Below are positions 32,400 to 44,655 of a stretch of 64,000 nucleotides of DNA, in pieces. This DNA is from Paratinospora sagittata (lineage: Eukaryota; Streptophyta; Magnoliopsida; Ranunculales; Menispermaceae). Both the position numbers and the translations under genes were made by a program. Position 1 is the first letter of the stretch. Each line of letters opens with the position of its first letter. Below the pieces are notes generated by a model. That model did no database searches and was not told the DNA's origin. It worked only from the letters and a program-made list of their open reading frames with translations. The stretch lies in contig CM069600.1 of the NCBI GenBank assembly GCA_035771175.1, positions 8,455,729-8,519,728 on the forward strand, read 5' to 3'.

Positions 32400-33769
32400 G
32401 GACGAGCCTCTTTCATCAAGTTGAACTTGAGATTCTCAACTTATAGTCACCTTTGTTAGTGGAATTTTGATAACTAACTAACTTTTCACCATCACCTTTT
32501 GCGATTTCTTTCATCGTCCTAGAGTTTTAATGAAAAATCACTTCTCTACTAAGAATTTTCTTCATGTTAATCAAGTCCCAAAGCTTGAATCCCTTCGCTC
32601 CTTTTTTAAATCTAAGGAAGATACATTCAAGTGATTTTGATAGCAACTTGTGTCTCTCATTATTGGGAATGAGAGTATAGGCCTTACACCCAAATACCTT
32701 CAATACAGAGTAGTCCATTTTATACTCAAGCAACTTAGATGGTGATCGATTAACCAAATAGCAAGCATGGTTCCACCCTAAAAGATTTGAACAACCTCGC
32801 ATATAATCTTATGCATTTTGCTCTTTTCATGAGAGTTCTATTCATCTTTTTGGCCACTCCATTTGTTGAGAATTTTTCTTCACGATGAAATGTCTTGTGA
32901 TTCTTTCATCCTTGCAAAACTTCAAAAACTTGATATCTCTATACTCACACCCAGTGTCACTTCTCAAATACTTCATCTTTCTCTTGGTTTGGTTCTCAAC
33001 TTCTTTCTTCCATTTCATATATAAATTTGAAAAAGACCTTAGATTTCTCCCTCATGAAGTATAATCATACTTATCTTAAAAAATTATTCATGAAGTTAAG
33101 AAATAACGAGCTCCACCTCTTGAGTTGGTATGTGATGGCCCATATAGATCAGAGTGAACGTAGTCAATTAGGCTCTTATTCTTCATTTCATTACTTACAA
33201 CTTTGAAAGCCACTTTGCTTCGTTTTCCCATAACACAAAACTTGCAAAAATCTAGCTTATTCATATGGCAAGTCTCAAATGTCAAAATTGAGTTTCATCT
33301 TTGCTAGAAGTTTCCTCCATTGAGATTGCAACTCCACCTAGAATTGTGCTCTCAAAAAGCTTGTAAAGGTTATTTGCTAGCTCTGCACCTCTCATAACCA
33401 CCATGGCCTCCTTGGATATTTTAGATCCTCGATCTACTGTCGAAAATGAACATTCATTTGAATCAAGTATTCTTAAGGATATCTAACTTTTCTTGATTGC
33501 TAGTACATGTCTCACATTTCTCAAGGTTCTAACAACCCCATCATGCATCATTATCGTCACAATGTCAATACCAACAACTTTGTTGCCCATCATGAATGTT
33601 TATCTTTGCATGCCATATTGTTGCCCCATTAAAACATCTCCACCGTCAAGTGATTAATAAGGGTCAAACCAATCACGATTATAACTCGTATAAAAACCAG
33701 AATCTAAAATCCAAGAGTTAGAGTAAGAATACCCAATAAGACTACTAATAGCTCACTATCACAATCAGA
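32400..33769 (-). pseudogene. Element L: copia protease and integrase remnant
   Basis: On the minus strand, 33769-33640 has a broken protease start (WILDSG-like, NRDWF), and 33640-33300 has the Gag-Pol spacer (DGVVRTLRNVRHVL, ILDSNECSFSTVDRG, KEAMVVMRG). The integrase zinc region is at 33285-33088 (MNKLDFCKFCVMGKRSKVAF, DYVHSDLYGP). A broken core follows (CLRSD-like, FCKDERITRHF), then 32802-32527 with VNRSPSKLL, LKVFGCKAY and FLRFKKGAKGFKLW. RT and RNase H do not follow. The left part near 32400-32520 is the integrase-RT linker. It is inactive because of frameshifts and deletion. Confidence 0.8.
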
Positions 33770-35579
33770 TGTTATAACGCCTCGTAGCTTTAGTCAAACT
33801 TTTATGTTGACTTGCACGTATTGTAAAACATATTTATACGAGTATACGTACGTAGATGGTCTCGTAAACTGTTGTATTTGTATGCAATCTTAGTGTCGTA
33901 GGAACCTCAGGACCCTAGATATGGACTTAGGGTGAGGAAAAGTCAGAAAAATGTGAGTTTGGACACAGAGTGCTCTCCCATGGGGATAAGCGCGCTCCAG
34001 TGGTGACAAATAGAATGTTAAATTCTGGTTTTGGAGTGGTAGCACGCTCCCTAGGGGAGCAACGTGCTCCAGTGGTTGGTAACAAAATGGAGTAAATGGA
34101 GCAGTACTCTCCTGATCTTTCTAACAAATTTTTAATAATGGTCGGTGTGACGGTTTAGTCACTTATAAGGTGATTTTGTCTCTTTTCTCTCGATCATTCT
34201 AGTTGGGTTTCGTTCAAAAAAGAATGAGAAACAAAAGGAGAAGAGGAAACAAGGTTAGGGTTGGACAATCGGAGCTTAGGTAAGATATTTCTTGGCTCAA
34301 AAAGTATGAATTCTTGTTCCTTTCTTTGATTTGTTCGACATATGTGACTTTGGATTGATTTGGTGATGGTTGGATAAAACTGGGACAAGTTGGGGTTTGC
34401 CAATCTCGTGGGTTTTGATGGTTGGTTAGGTTTCCAAATGAATCAATGGTAGAAATTAGGTTCATGACATGTGAAATTATAGGAAAATGGTGTAGTATTG
34501 TGAACATGCCCAAACCTAGTTGTCGTTGAAACAATTGAGGGCTTGGGAGAGCTTAGGTTGGAGTGTTTGTGTGAACTATTGTGGGATTGTGATTATATGT
34601 GGCTCTATTGTAGTAAAATTTATACAGATTTGTCGATGAAATTAGCTGGATCTTGGTGTGATTAGTTGGGAAATTTGTGAGCATTAGTGAAGTAGCTATA
34701 GGAGTTGTATTTTGGTAACTTGGGAAGGCATAGGATTATAAACATTGTGAGTATTTCTTACCTTTGGTTTTTATGTATGGGATTATATGTATAAATCTAG
34801 TTTGTTAAATGTAAGCATGATAGTGTACTTATGTGTAATAGTTTTGAAAATGGAGCATGTCTTTGGATCTATTGAGTAGGTCCCTGACATTGGAAGCCCC
34901 CCTACTACGAGGACAGGATTGGCTGTAGTCCATGAATAGGAAAGGTAATCAGGATGGTGCACTTCTCATTCATGTGTGATGAGGAGCAGATGCGACTTTC
35001 CTAAGATTTATGAATGGGTAAATTGTGGATGGTGCACTCCTCATTAGTGCATAATGAGTGGCAGATACGCCCAATTTTCTAGAAGGAAGGAGATTAGTTG
35101 CATGATTTTTCACTAGGCGTTGCATTGTCTTGAAAATGTATCGATGTGATGAAATATATATTGATCATGTATTCATATTTGATTAATTTGCTTGCATCAT
35201 GATATTTATATTGTTTTAATGCTATGTTTTGTTATTGATGCATATGTAATGTCATAGGTAGAATATTCACTGAGCTAATTGTTGCTCACCCCAAACTCTC
35301 AATCTTTTTCAGGTCAAGACATCAAGGGTAAGGGCAGGAGGAGTAATTGTTGTTTACTAAATGTATGTATATGTGGAGTTTTGGGAAGAAATTTTTTTAA
35401 TTTTGTATATATACATGTATAACACTACTTATTGTATATATAACTTAGATGAGTGTGGACATGTATATAATAATGAATGATTAGGTGGTTTATTTAAATG
35501 GAATAACAATATGTGGATGAAAAGAAATTTCTAGGTGATATTTTATGAAAGGTAATGGGATTATACAATGGTGTTGACA
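33770..35579 (+). mobile_element. LTR C: 1.81-kb gypsy solo-type LTR inserted in copia element L
   Basis: It starts TGTTATAACGCCTCG and ends GGTGTTGACA, splitting element L between the gag zinc-knuckle region and protease. It is the same family as LTR B in inverted position. The box 'attcactgagct...gctcacccc...tttttcaggtca' lies at 35266-35317. Flanking bases 'tcaga' and 'ggaat' do not form a target duplication. There is no coding sequence; frames at 33927-34534 are non-coding LTR. Confidence 0.8.
33968..34105 (+). repeat. Repeated 'gcgctccagtgg' modules in LTR C
   Basis: Pairs such as 'gtgctctcccatggggataagcg', 'cgctccagtgg', 'cacgctccctaggggagcaa' and 'cgtgctccagtgg' recur with about 75-bp spacing. 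LTR B has an analogous 'gcacgcttttcc...gaaaagcgtgc' pair at 17550-17607. Confidence 0.6.
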
Positions 35580-36437
35580 GGAATACTCAGTCTTCTTTCT
35601 TTTTACCTTTGCTTTGTACTTTCTTACATCATCTTTTATAATGGTTTTTTTCTCACAATGGTAGCTAGCACTCCACATTTTTCTTACTTTTAGATTTGAT
35701 TTAGAGGTTTTTTCCTTCTGTCTTTCTTTTATCCTTTGATTTTCCTTGCTCCCTTATTCTTTAAGCAATGAGTACATCTTTAACATTTTACTCAGAGGAC
35801 TTGTTCATAATCACATGAGAAATAATGTCTCGAACCACCTCTTCAAACTTGAGAGTTTCTTTCTCAAACATAAGAATAGTCCTAAAATGCTTGAAGGAAT
35901 TTGAAACTGATCTTAACAAAAGCAATGTTTTGTCTGCTTCTTCATACTTTTCACCTCTACATTTAAGAAATTACTAACACACCGATTGAAATCATTCAAG
36001 TGCCCTAAAGATTTTGTCCTTCCTCCATCTTTAAGTCATAAAGTTTGTTTTTAAGGAATAAAGTTAGTTGGACAAGGTCTTCTCCTTGGAAAGTTTCTCA
36101 AGCTTATCTCATGTTCCCTTTACGGTGTTTTTTTCCTGGACATTTTACATCACCTCATTGGATACATATAACTCTATAGAGCTAATAGTCTTCATATCCA
36201 AAGATCTCATGTCTTTTTTTAACATGTTTTTTGACTTTGCTTTGATGCTTCAAATTCACATAAGAAGCCTTGTTGGATAAGAATGTTTCTCATCTATCTT
36301 TGCCACAAGGTAAAGTTTGACTTCCCATCTTCCCATCAAATGCTTCACCTTAACTTTTATTGCACCAAAGTTTTTTATCGTCATCCCACCATTTTAAGCT
36401 ATTACAAACCCCTAAATAACCTAGGCTCTAATACCAC
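35580..36437 (-). pseudogene. Element L: copia gag remnant and primer-binding site
   Basis: On the minus strand the sequence from 36437 starts with the primer-binding site TGGTATTAGAGCC (36424-36436) and continues into broken gag. Near 35678-35580 there is a degraded zinc-knuckle and basic tail (YHCEKK, RKYKAKVKRKKTEYS). LTR C follows directly, and protease resumes beyond it at 33769. Multiple stops make it non-functional. Confidence 0.7.
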
Positions 36438-36960
36438 TGGTACAGAATAGGCGAATGCCCAAGAATTTTTTAGTGCTCTCTTAAGAAATTATTCAAACAC
36501 TTATTTGCAACACCCCTTTAAAAACTAGTTCGATAATGACAATGACAGTAACACCAAAAAACAATTGTGCAGTGGAAGAAAGGAATCAAGAAACACAAAG
36601 AAATAAGAATCAAATACAAAAAACTATAAACCCACAATACGAGAGATTTTACATGGTTCACTAAAATGGCTACATTCACGAAAGTACAAATTTCACTACT
36701 ATAGGAGCAAATCAGTACAAGGCATTCCTCTAGGTAGATCAGCTAGGCCCACATACATTTGTTTTAAAGTCGCATCTTCAACAAATTTCATCAACATGTT
36801 ATAAATACCAATATTGCCAATAAGACGTCCTAAATATCAACCGACTACAATACTTAACATGTGTTTTTAATAGATAGAACTCTTAGCAACGATTTAATAT
36901 ATTATACTCTTATACCATGAAGAAATTTAAGACACAAATAAAAAAGAATGAAATATAGAT
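36438..36960 (-). repeat. 5' LTR of element L
   Basis: TGGTACAGAATAGG begins one base after the primer-binding site. The segment at 36640-36700 has the common copia LTR phrase ('ttttacatggttcac', 'aatggctacattcacg' inverted). The right edge is approximate. A second similar phrase near 36962 suggests another partial LTR. Confidence 0.6.
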
Positions 36961-37246
36961 TTACATGATTCAGTTTTCAATGTAGCAAACGACGTGCACA
37001 AAAGAAGAGACAGAGTACATATATGAGAGGCAAGAGGCAATAGCTAGAAACAATCTTACAAGGTAAAAATACAACTTAGAAATTGAGTCAATTTAGAAGG
37101 CTAATCAATTTAAAAAAAACCAATCGCATGATTGTCTCTTCTCTAATATCTTTGAACTTAATCTTGGTATCTTGTTGATGACTACATCTTGTGAAAATTG
37201 AATGTAAAAATTACTATGCTTTTATGTCACTTCATTGAAATCGGTA

Positions 37247-38668
37247 TATATGTGTGTTATAACTTGCCCATATAATAAAAAGTAGATATCGATAAAGTTT
37301 GGTATCACCAATAATCTTTACCATCCTCAAGTGTCCTCACTAATTGGTGACATTATTCCCTTAAGTAGGAGTAGAAGGGAGATAAGGCTTCATTATTAGA
37401 TTATATGATAATGCACATTTTTTCTTTCTTATGTATAATACATAAATATTTAACGAGTATTGAGGATGGTTGCACGTGTAATTGTATTTTTGGTAACTAA
37501 AATAATATTCTTTCATATTTAAACTTTTGAGGGAATTTGGCCTTAAAATTCAGCTAGGTATATGCGTCCTTAGTTTCTAGAAATCATCTTTAAGATGCGT
37601 GTATTAAAAAGCTTGAAGATAATCCAAAAGGACGAAATGTAGATTTTGACATGGCGCTTGCTATAATAATAACAACTTCAACAAAAAGATAATAAATTAA
37701 AGATTTGTCAAGATGCAATGTAGAAGTTGACATGATGCTACCTGCATCCATATGTGTATTATAACTTGCCCATATAATAAAAAGTAGATATCTATAAAGT
37801 TTGGTATCACCAATAATCCTTACGATCCTCAAGTGTCCTCACTAATTGGTGACATTATTCCCTTACAAGGGAGATAAGGCTTCATTTTTGCAGTAGTAAT
37901 TCCTATGTATTTATAGTAAAAGGTCCCTATTTGTATGTTTATAAGTAGCTACATAAAGACTAGGGTGATGTTCAGTAGTGGATGTGATAGCGCATTTATA
38001 TAGAGCTCAAGTGGGTTTTTGGACTCATTGTTTATGGCCAAGCATCCATGGGCACACATACTTATTGCAAAGTAAACTGAACTTCAATGTAACTTGTTGT
38101 CTCTAGCACTACCAACTTGATGAAAAGCTTTAATTAATAATGATGTTCCAAGCCGGTGGAGGGCCCTGTTTGCCTTGTACTAATATTGGTTCTTTAACAG
38201 TACTAGTGTAGCACTCAATTTATAGAAGAATTATTGATCATTAAGTTGTTATATTTATATAGACTATTTTTTCAGGTTTAAGGTTTAAGATTTAGCTAAA
38301 GACTCAAGGAGGATTAGTTAGAGGTACAAGTGTGACTTGGCGGTCCTTTTGAATTATCTTTAAGCTTCTTAATACACGCATCTCAAAAATGATTTTTAAA
38401 CTAACGACGCGTGAGTGTGACTTGACTGTCCTTTTAAATTATCTTCAAGCTTCTTAATACACGCATCTCAAAGATAATTTTTAAAAACTAAGGACGCATG
38501 TACCTAACTGAATTTTAAGGCTAAATTCTCTCAAAAGTTTAAATATGAAGAATATTATTTTAGTTACCAAAAATACAATTACAAGTACAACCATCCTCAA
38601 TACTCGTTAAATATTTATGTATTATACATAAAAAAAGAAAAAAATGTGCATTATCATATAATCTAATA
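37247..38668. repeat. Composite direct and inverted repeat (foldback-like) structure
   Basis: A 140-bp unit ('ttataacttgcccatataat...attggtgacattattccctta...gggagataaggcttcat') occurs directly at about 37247-37394 and 37750-37887. Next to the first, an arm at 37394-37635 is found again in reverse at 38428-38668, with shared runs such as 'gattatatgataatgcacat', 'taacgagtattgaggatgg' and 'gcgtgtattaa'. An extra partial copy of the inner arm end lies at 38330-38408. No transposase is visible, and no flanking duplication was found next to the arm ends. Confidence 0.75.
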
Positions 38669-38672
38669 ACCA

Positions 38673-39624
38673 TGATGCTGTTAGTGGAGTTGTTCATAGT
38701 TAGAATAGCATAATGCATATATTAATTCAATTTACAGGTGAAGGGCAATCCAAGCCGGCACCAATGTGAAATGAGACAAGTTGGATGACAAGCTTTTCAA
38801 GTTGAAAGATATTTCCCAAAGAGGGGGGCCCTATCGGCTATCGCATTCATTTGGAGGTGACACAACTCATTTACTTTTACCCTATCTTCTTATATAGCAT
38901 CCTAGCTATTTCCATGTCAACGCCATCAATTAATTTCTTCACCAACTTGTATATATTTATTTATTTATTAATTTATTATTTTGACGTCTGAGTTGATGAT
39001 GACGTAAGTAAATAAAAGTGTGTACCTCTAATGTCAGCAAAATTTTAATTCAAGTATATAAATATAAATATATAAATATATAATCTATACCGTTTTCTAT
39101 GTTAACTCAAGTAAAGGCATAAAATGCAAAAATATTACAAATAACAAAGAGTGAATGTAGCAAGCTTAGACACTCAATAAGATAATTAAAATCAAATGGT
39201 TGCATGGATGAATATACACAAATATAAGAGTATCGTGTAGGAAGGCTAGCTACTAGCTAGCTAACACTAAATAAATTGAAATGGCCGGGCTGGCGGAGCT
39301 AGGTTAATTACTATCTAGTAGGGAAGATGTCAGTCAAAAGTAGTCGAGGCGGTGAACGTACGAATGAGTGGCACGTGGAGGAAGTCAACCTCAGGTGACA
39401 TGCACAGTACAAATGTTGGGTTTGACCGTTTGCGTGGTTGTTCTCATATTGTCGGGCCACTTGTATAAAACAGGTTGGCGACACATTGCTTCAACAGCCA
39501 TAAAAAATTAAAAATTATATATAAACAAATAAAAATAAATAAATAAAGAGAAAAAGAAAAACATCCCATCTGTTTGCCATGTGGAGGTGGAGTGGCATTT
39601 CTATCCATTCTTGTTCTTCCATAA

Positions 39625-39688
<64 letters not shown>

Positions 39689-40652
39689 GGGTGTGTGTGA
39701 GGTTGCCCACGACTCATATATAAGGTACTACAAAATCAAATAAAAGTGGACCTAATAATTGTGACAAAACAATAATGATGAACTTGCATGTATACATTTA
39801 CCCCACCTAATTGTCTCTTCCATATAGTTGGTCTCTCCATAAACCCCCCAATTGCATAAATTATTGGACTTTTCCAAATTTATATTTTCTTTTATTTTAT
39901 ATTTTGTATAAGCAGGCAAAAAATGTTAAAATAATTTAAAATATATACTCAAAAATATATTTATACTTATATGATGATGTACCGTACTATCACATTATGA
40001 AAAAAAAAAACACCCATCAGTTGATTCATCATCACATTATCATAGATATGAATTTGGGTATAATTTGTGAATTGTAAAAATATTTTTGTTTTATCTAACA
40101 CTAGTAAATATATATAATAGCCAACCTTATGTAATTGAAAAAAAAAACTTAGTTAATTATTTAAGGTTTATTTATAAATTTTTATTTTATATGTTAATTA
40201 TTGAGTCTGATGCACTCATGGATGCTTCTATATATTTTGATTCACTTATAAATTATCTCCTAGTCACATATAGCACATATGACCCAATAATATAATAAAA
40301 CAAACAACTCTTAAGTTAATTAGTGAAAGATGTCAGTTTTTATAGAACAATCCTAAAATGAACCAAAATGAACAAGATGTCAGTTATTAGTGAAGTAGAT
40401 AAAGAAAACCAAGAAAAAAAATAAAATAAACTACTAATTTGAATTGAATAAAAAAAACATTTCTGTTGACATGCTTCATCTTCCTTTTAAAACTAGTATA
40501 TATATATATATGTAGAAGCTAATACTACCAAGCATGCTAGCTAGCTAGACAATCCTCTAACTTCCACTTATAAAGCAACCATGTTCGCCATTCAGGTCAT
40601 TCCACCTTGTCTTATTATAAGTGGTACGGAAATTATTTAATAAAGATAATAC

Positions 40653-40698
<46 letters not shown>

Positions 40699-43520
40699 GT
40701 TAATCAAGCTATTAAATTAGTTTACATTTTCCAAAAAAAGTGGTAGGTAATAATCGTTATTTGCATAAAGAAAACAAAACATAAATCTGTTCACATTAAT
40801 TAATATATATATATAGACGATACATATAGGAACACACCCTACAACAAGGGGGACAACGAGGTGACATGCAGCTTTAGGACTTAGTATAGTCACGGGCGAC
40901 GCTTATAGATAGAAACAACTTGGTTCAAATGGGCAAAAATGCCTTCGTGTCAGCTAGTGATTCACATCCAACAAATGCAATAAACTCAAAAATTAATTTG
41001 ATGTGTTTAATCAATTGATGTTTCTTAGATGCTATTTTAATTAAAATATATTGCATTTGTATAACCGACTACGAACTATATTATCGTTATTAGATTATTT
41101 ATTATATATATTGAGACACATAACACATGCCTTAAATAATTAATAGTAATGTAATTATATTTATAGTTATATTTTTTGTACTCGGGCATGAAATATAAAG
41201 AGTTTATGTTGTGATTTGCAAATTAAGAATGCAATAATAACTAAAAAAATAGACCAAAATCATATTTAGGCGAAAGTGACAAGTTACCATATTTTCAATA
41301 AAGAGAAAAAAGAAATAGTCATCGCTACTCACCACATCAACTGGGTATAATTTAATTTAAATCTTATTTTTGAATTTTTTATTTTATTTTATTTTTTTGG
41401 ATATCATACACCATAAAAGCATAAATATGATTTTGAATATAATTTTTAAATTATAAAATTTTTATTTTTTTTAAGTTAGTGATATTGAGTGACCCACCTT
41501 TTACTAATTCGTTGAAGAGGACCATAAACACTCAAGGACATCGTTATAATAAAATAAATTAAACTCAAAATTTATTATATAATAAAATTTTATGTCCTCC
41601 AATTCTCGTACCCGTTCAATCTTAATATTGTTGAGTTTCATAAAAATATTTTTAAAATAAAAATAAACTGTCATATTCATGATGGGATAGAATTAGGCCG
41701 CACTACCCTAGAGTAAGTAAGTATGGCAAGCCAAAAACAGGGTTATGGAAAGGTAAGCCTTTTGGTTGTCGGATTCTTGTCAATAGGTGGTGATGAAGTG
41801 GGCGGTGACTTCTTACTTGGGAGATGGACCCACTCTAAAGCCAAGGCCAAGGACTCTGGAGCAAGCACTACTAATATCTCCAACCTTAACTTCATGGCCC
41901 ATGCATCCTTGTCGTCAAACGTACGAGTTGATGTTTATCCTTACTTAGATATTTTTCATTTTGCATTATAGCTAGCTACTATAGTGGCTAAAGTGACTTA
42001 AAATATAATTGTTGATCAATTATATACGTACCCATTAGATTATATATATCCAATTATTTAGATTATATCCAATTATCTACAAATATATTCAAAAATTAAG
42101 ATTTAACAAGATCTGATTTCAATATATCACTATTTGAATCATTTGTAAAACTTCATAACATGATTTTTCATTGTTTTTTAAAAGTAGATTGTTTTTTAAT
42201 AAAGTTTTAAGAAAATTGTTTTCATATTCAACCATCCAAATACATTTTTTTGTACTTTTAGATTTTTGTCAAATACAAATTAAAACATACATATATCAAA
42301 TTCACAAATCAAATGGAGCCTTGAGTTTTTTTTTTTTTTTTTTTATCAATGGCTCTTTCTACCTAACATATAACATCAACACATTTTAAAATTATATAAT
42401 TTAAGACATCAATGATTAAGCATCTTTGATGAAAAAAAAATACTTAATATTGTATAATTAAAAATACATAACAAATTGGAAATATCTTATTTAAAGAGTT
42501 CAATAATTCTTATTGTTCGAAAGTTCTAACTCCGTTTCAAGAGAAGTTAATGAAACTCATAATTAAACATGATGAATAGTGTTAAAAGAAGCTAGAAGAT
42601 TTAGATAAGAACTAATTATAAGGTCAACATGCCCTTTTATGTTTGCACGGATAAATGTATATATTATATATTAGTTATATGACACACACAATTACGTGTA
42701 ACCAAGATATATCTCGGTTCAATATATGAATCTGATCAAGATTAATCAATGATCCAAATTAATTAATCAAAATGCAACTCATGCACCATTATGATAATGT
42801 TTCAAAATTATATGTTTAGTATAAATTAGGTTCTTGTGAAGAATAACGAACTTTAGCCAACGTGGTACAACACAGATAGTCAGAGGTGTATATTAAAGGT
42901 AGATGAGAGGTAGAGATCTCATGATCGACTTTCGTGCCCATCTTAATCGGGTCCAATTAAAAAAAGCCGTTCAATGTCCCTGTAGTGTTCGAACGAGAAT
43001 TAGTCTTGCCCGAAGGATGAGAACACTACGTGGGAAACCAAAAGAAGAATAACGAACTTTATAAATTAACATCAAATTACCTATATACATTCTCATTGAA
43101 AGAAAAAAAGAACAAGAAGAAAGTTTTCAAAATGATAATGAGAGGATTAGTTAGTCCAAATTAATATCAAGAACTTTCAATGGTATATGTTGTAGTGAGA
43201 CTTTAATTCTACCCTACCCACAATGAAAAGGAAAAATAAAAGCCTAAACTTGTGGCATTGCTAACTTTAATTAGTCAAATATAGAGATTAGATCAAAGAA
43301 GATTTTTTTTTTGAACAATAATTCAAAAAATTCCATCTTGCATGGATAAGTCTTTGAACAACCCTACAAAAAAGATCAGATAAGTCGTTGAACAAGTCTA
43401 TTAAGGACAATCATTGAATTCTCTTAATATGCATATGCTTCTAATTAATCCATTGTATTAACTAACTTAAACTAAAACTTAATTGAATAATAATTAATCA
43501 TAAGTCTTGTCTTATGAATA
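38673..43520. other. AT-rich intergenic DNA with microsatellites, no gene recognised
   Basis: It contains (TA)n runs at about 39629-39682 and 40650-40694 and a GC-richer island at 39280-39480 with 'gtggcacgtgg' (G-box), 'tttgaccg' (W-box core) and 'gtataaaac'. Another such island at 41690-41975 has an 82-codon ATG frame (41723-41971) beginning MASQKQGYGK that matches nothing I know. A SINE-like insertion at 42856-43043 is listed separately. Confidence 0.45.
42838..43061 (+). mobile_element. SINE-like insertion with perfect 18-bp target duplication
   Basis: GAAGAATAACGAACTTTA occurs at 42838-42855 and again at 43044-43061. The 188 bp between begin 'gccaacgtggtacaacacag', similar to the head of the SINE at 43974 and 61288, and carry 'gagatctcatgatcgactttcg' (split, about 42914), a plausible degenerate B box. 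It ends A-rich. Long perfect duplications are the mark of target-primed retrotransposition, so this is a recent copy. Confidence 0.75.
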
Positions 43521-43618
43521 GAAGTTGATGCTAACACTTATAGTTCCAAACAAGAAAAGAAGTTGATGCTAACACTTATAGTTCCAAACAAGAAAAGAAG
43601 TTGATGCTAACACTTATA
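43521..43618 (+). repeat. 38-bp tandem repeat, 2.6 copies
   Basis: 'gaagttgatgctaacactta' starts units at 43521, 43559 and 43597. The third is cut where a MITE-like element begins at 43619. Confidence 0.9.
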
Positions 43619-43968
43619 GAGGCTATTTGAGGCATGGGATTAGATGAGATTGGGCTATTTTTAGTCTCAATTCCATGTTTGGAGGTAAGATGGGATGAAA
43701 TTATTTTTATCCCACCTCACCATTTTATTTCATTACTGTGGGTAGTGGGATTGTTTTATCCCCCTTAACTTTCTTCTTCCTAGTTTTGCGATTTTGCAAA
43801 ACCAGATTTTATTTTTTTTTTGTGTAATTTTAACTTTTTTTAATTTAATTATTTTTTGTTTCAATTCCAAATATACCACCACAACATTACTCTATTTTTA
43901 ATCTCATCTCATCCCATCGAATCCCATAAAAATAATCTTATCCTATCTCGCGCACATCAAACTAGCTC
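43619..43968. mobile_element. MITE-like element with imperfect terminal inverted repeats
   Basis: The left end 'gaggctatttgaggcatggg' and the reversed right end 'gagctagtttgatgtgcgcg' share a diverged terminal repeat. The 3-bp flank 'ata' occurs on both sides (43616-43618 and 43969-43971). The interior has paired 'gggatgaaattattttt' and 'atcccat' motifs. A 350-bp length and 3-bp duplication fit PIF/Harbinger-like MITEs; the family is inferred. Confidence 0.55.
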
Positions 43969-43973
43969 ATAGT

Positions 43974-44180
43974 GCCAACATGGAGTTAGTGCAGTTGGTA
44001 AAGAAGTGGTTTTATAACCCAAAGGTTCTAGGTTCAACTCATATCACTGTCTGATCATCTTAGGAATGAGGGGGATTAATGGGTCTAGAACGGACCTGAT
44101 AGCTCCCCGAAAGTGCAGTCTGATGATGAAGTCGATTATACAACTAACTACTAACATTGTATTTTCTCAACAAAAAAAAA
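43974..44180 (+). mobile_element. tRNA-derived SINE copy 1
   Basis: Head 'gccaacatggagttagtgca' then 'gttggtaaag' (A-box type), 'ggttctaggttcaactc' (B-box type) at about 44027, the shared body 'gagggggattaatggg' and 'taacattgta', and an A tail at 44171-44180. The same element with a clear 17-bp duplication is at 61288-61490, which defines its ends. Confidence 0.75.
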
Positions 44181-44655
44181 TGAATAGAATTTAAAAGAAA
44201 AATGTTAGAGTAACATCTTAAGTACCGTTCTACATCACCTAGCAATTAAAGCTTTGAAACCAAAAAGTCTCTCTCTAACCCAATTCAATTGCAAATAAAC
44301 ACTTGGTATGGTGGTCAATAACATTATTGGCCACATTATAACCCAAAGGTTTTAAGTTTAACTCTTGACACTGTCTGATCATCTAGGAGTGAGGGGGATT
44401 AATGGATCAGGAACGACCCTGATACCTTTCTAAAAGTGCGGTCTGATGATAGAGTTGGTTATAATCCTAACTACTAACATTGTATCTTCTCAAAACAAAA
44501 ATAAAATTTAAAAGAGAAATGTTGGAGTAGCATCTTAAGAACCGTGCCACATCACCTAGCAATTAAAGCTTTGAAACCGAAAAGTCTTTCTCTAACACAA
44601 TTCAATTGCAAATAAACACTCTGTATGGTAGTTAATAACATTATTGGCCACATTG
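44020..44655 (+). repeat. 317-bp tandem segmental duplication including SINE 3' part
   Basis: The SINE body and the following flank ('catcttaag-accgt', 'acatcacctagcaattaaag', 'ggccacatt') occur twice with a 317-bp offset (for example 44201 against 44518). The second unit begins inside the SINE ('ataacccaaaggtt') and lacks its head, so it is a duplication and not a second insertion. Confidence 0.8.

Noticed and set aside
39444..39710. 88-codon frame rich in Ile-Tyr
   Set aside because: It is created by translating a (TA)n microsatellite.
41723..41971. 82-codon ATG frame beginning MASQKQGYGK
   Set aside because: No domain or homology recognised and no neighbouring exons; recorded only within the island description.
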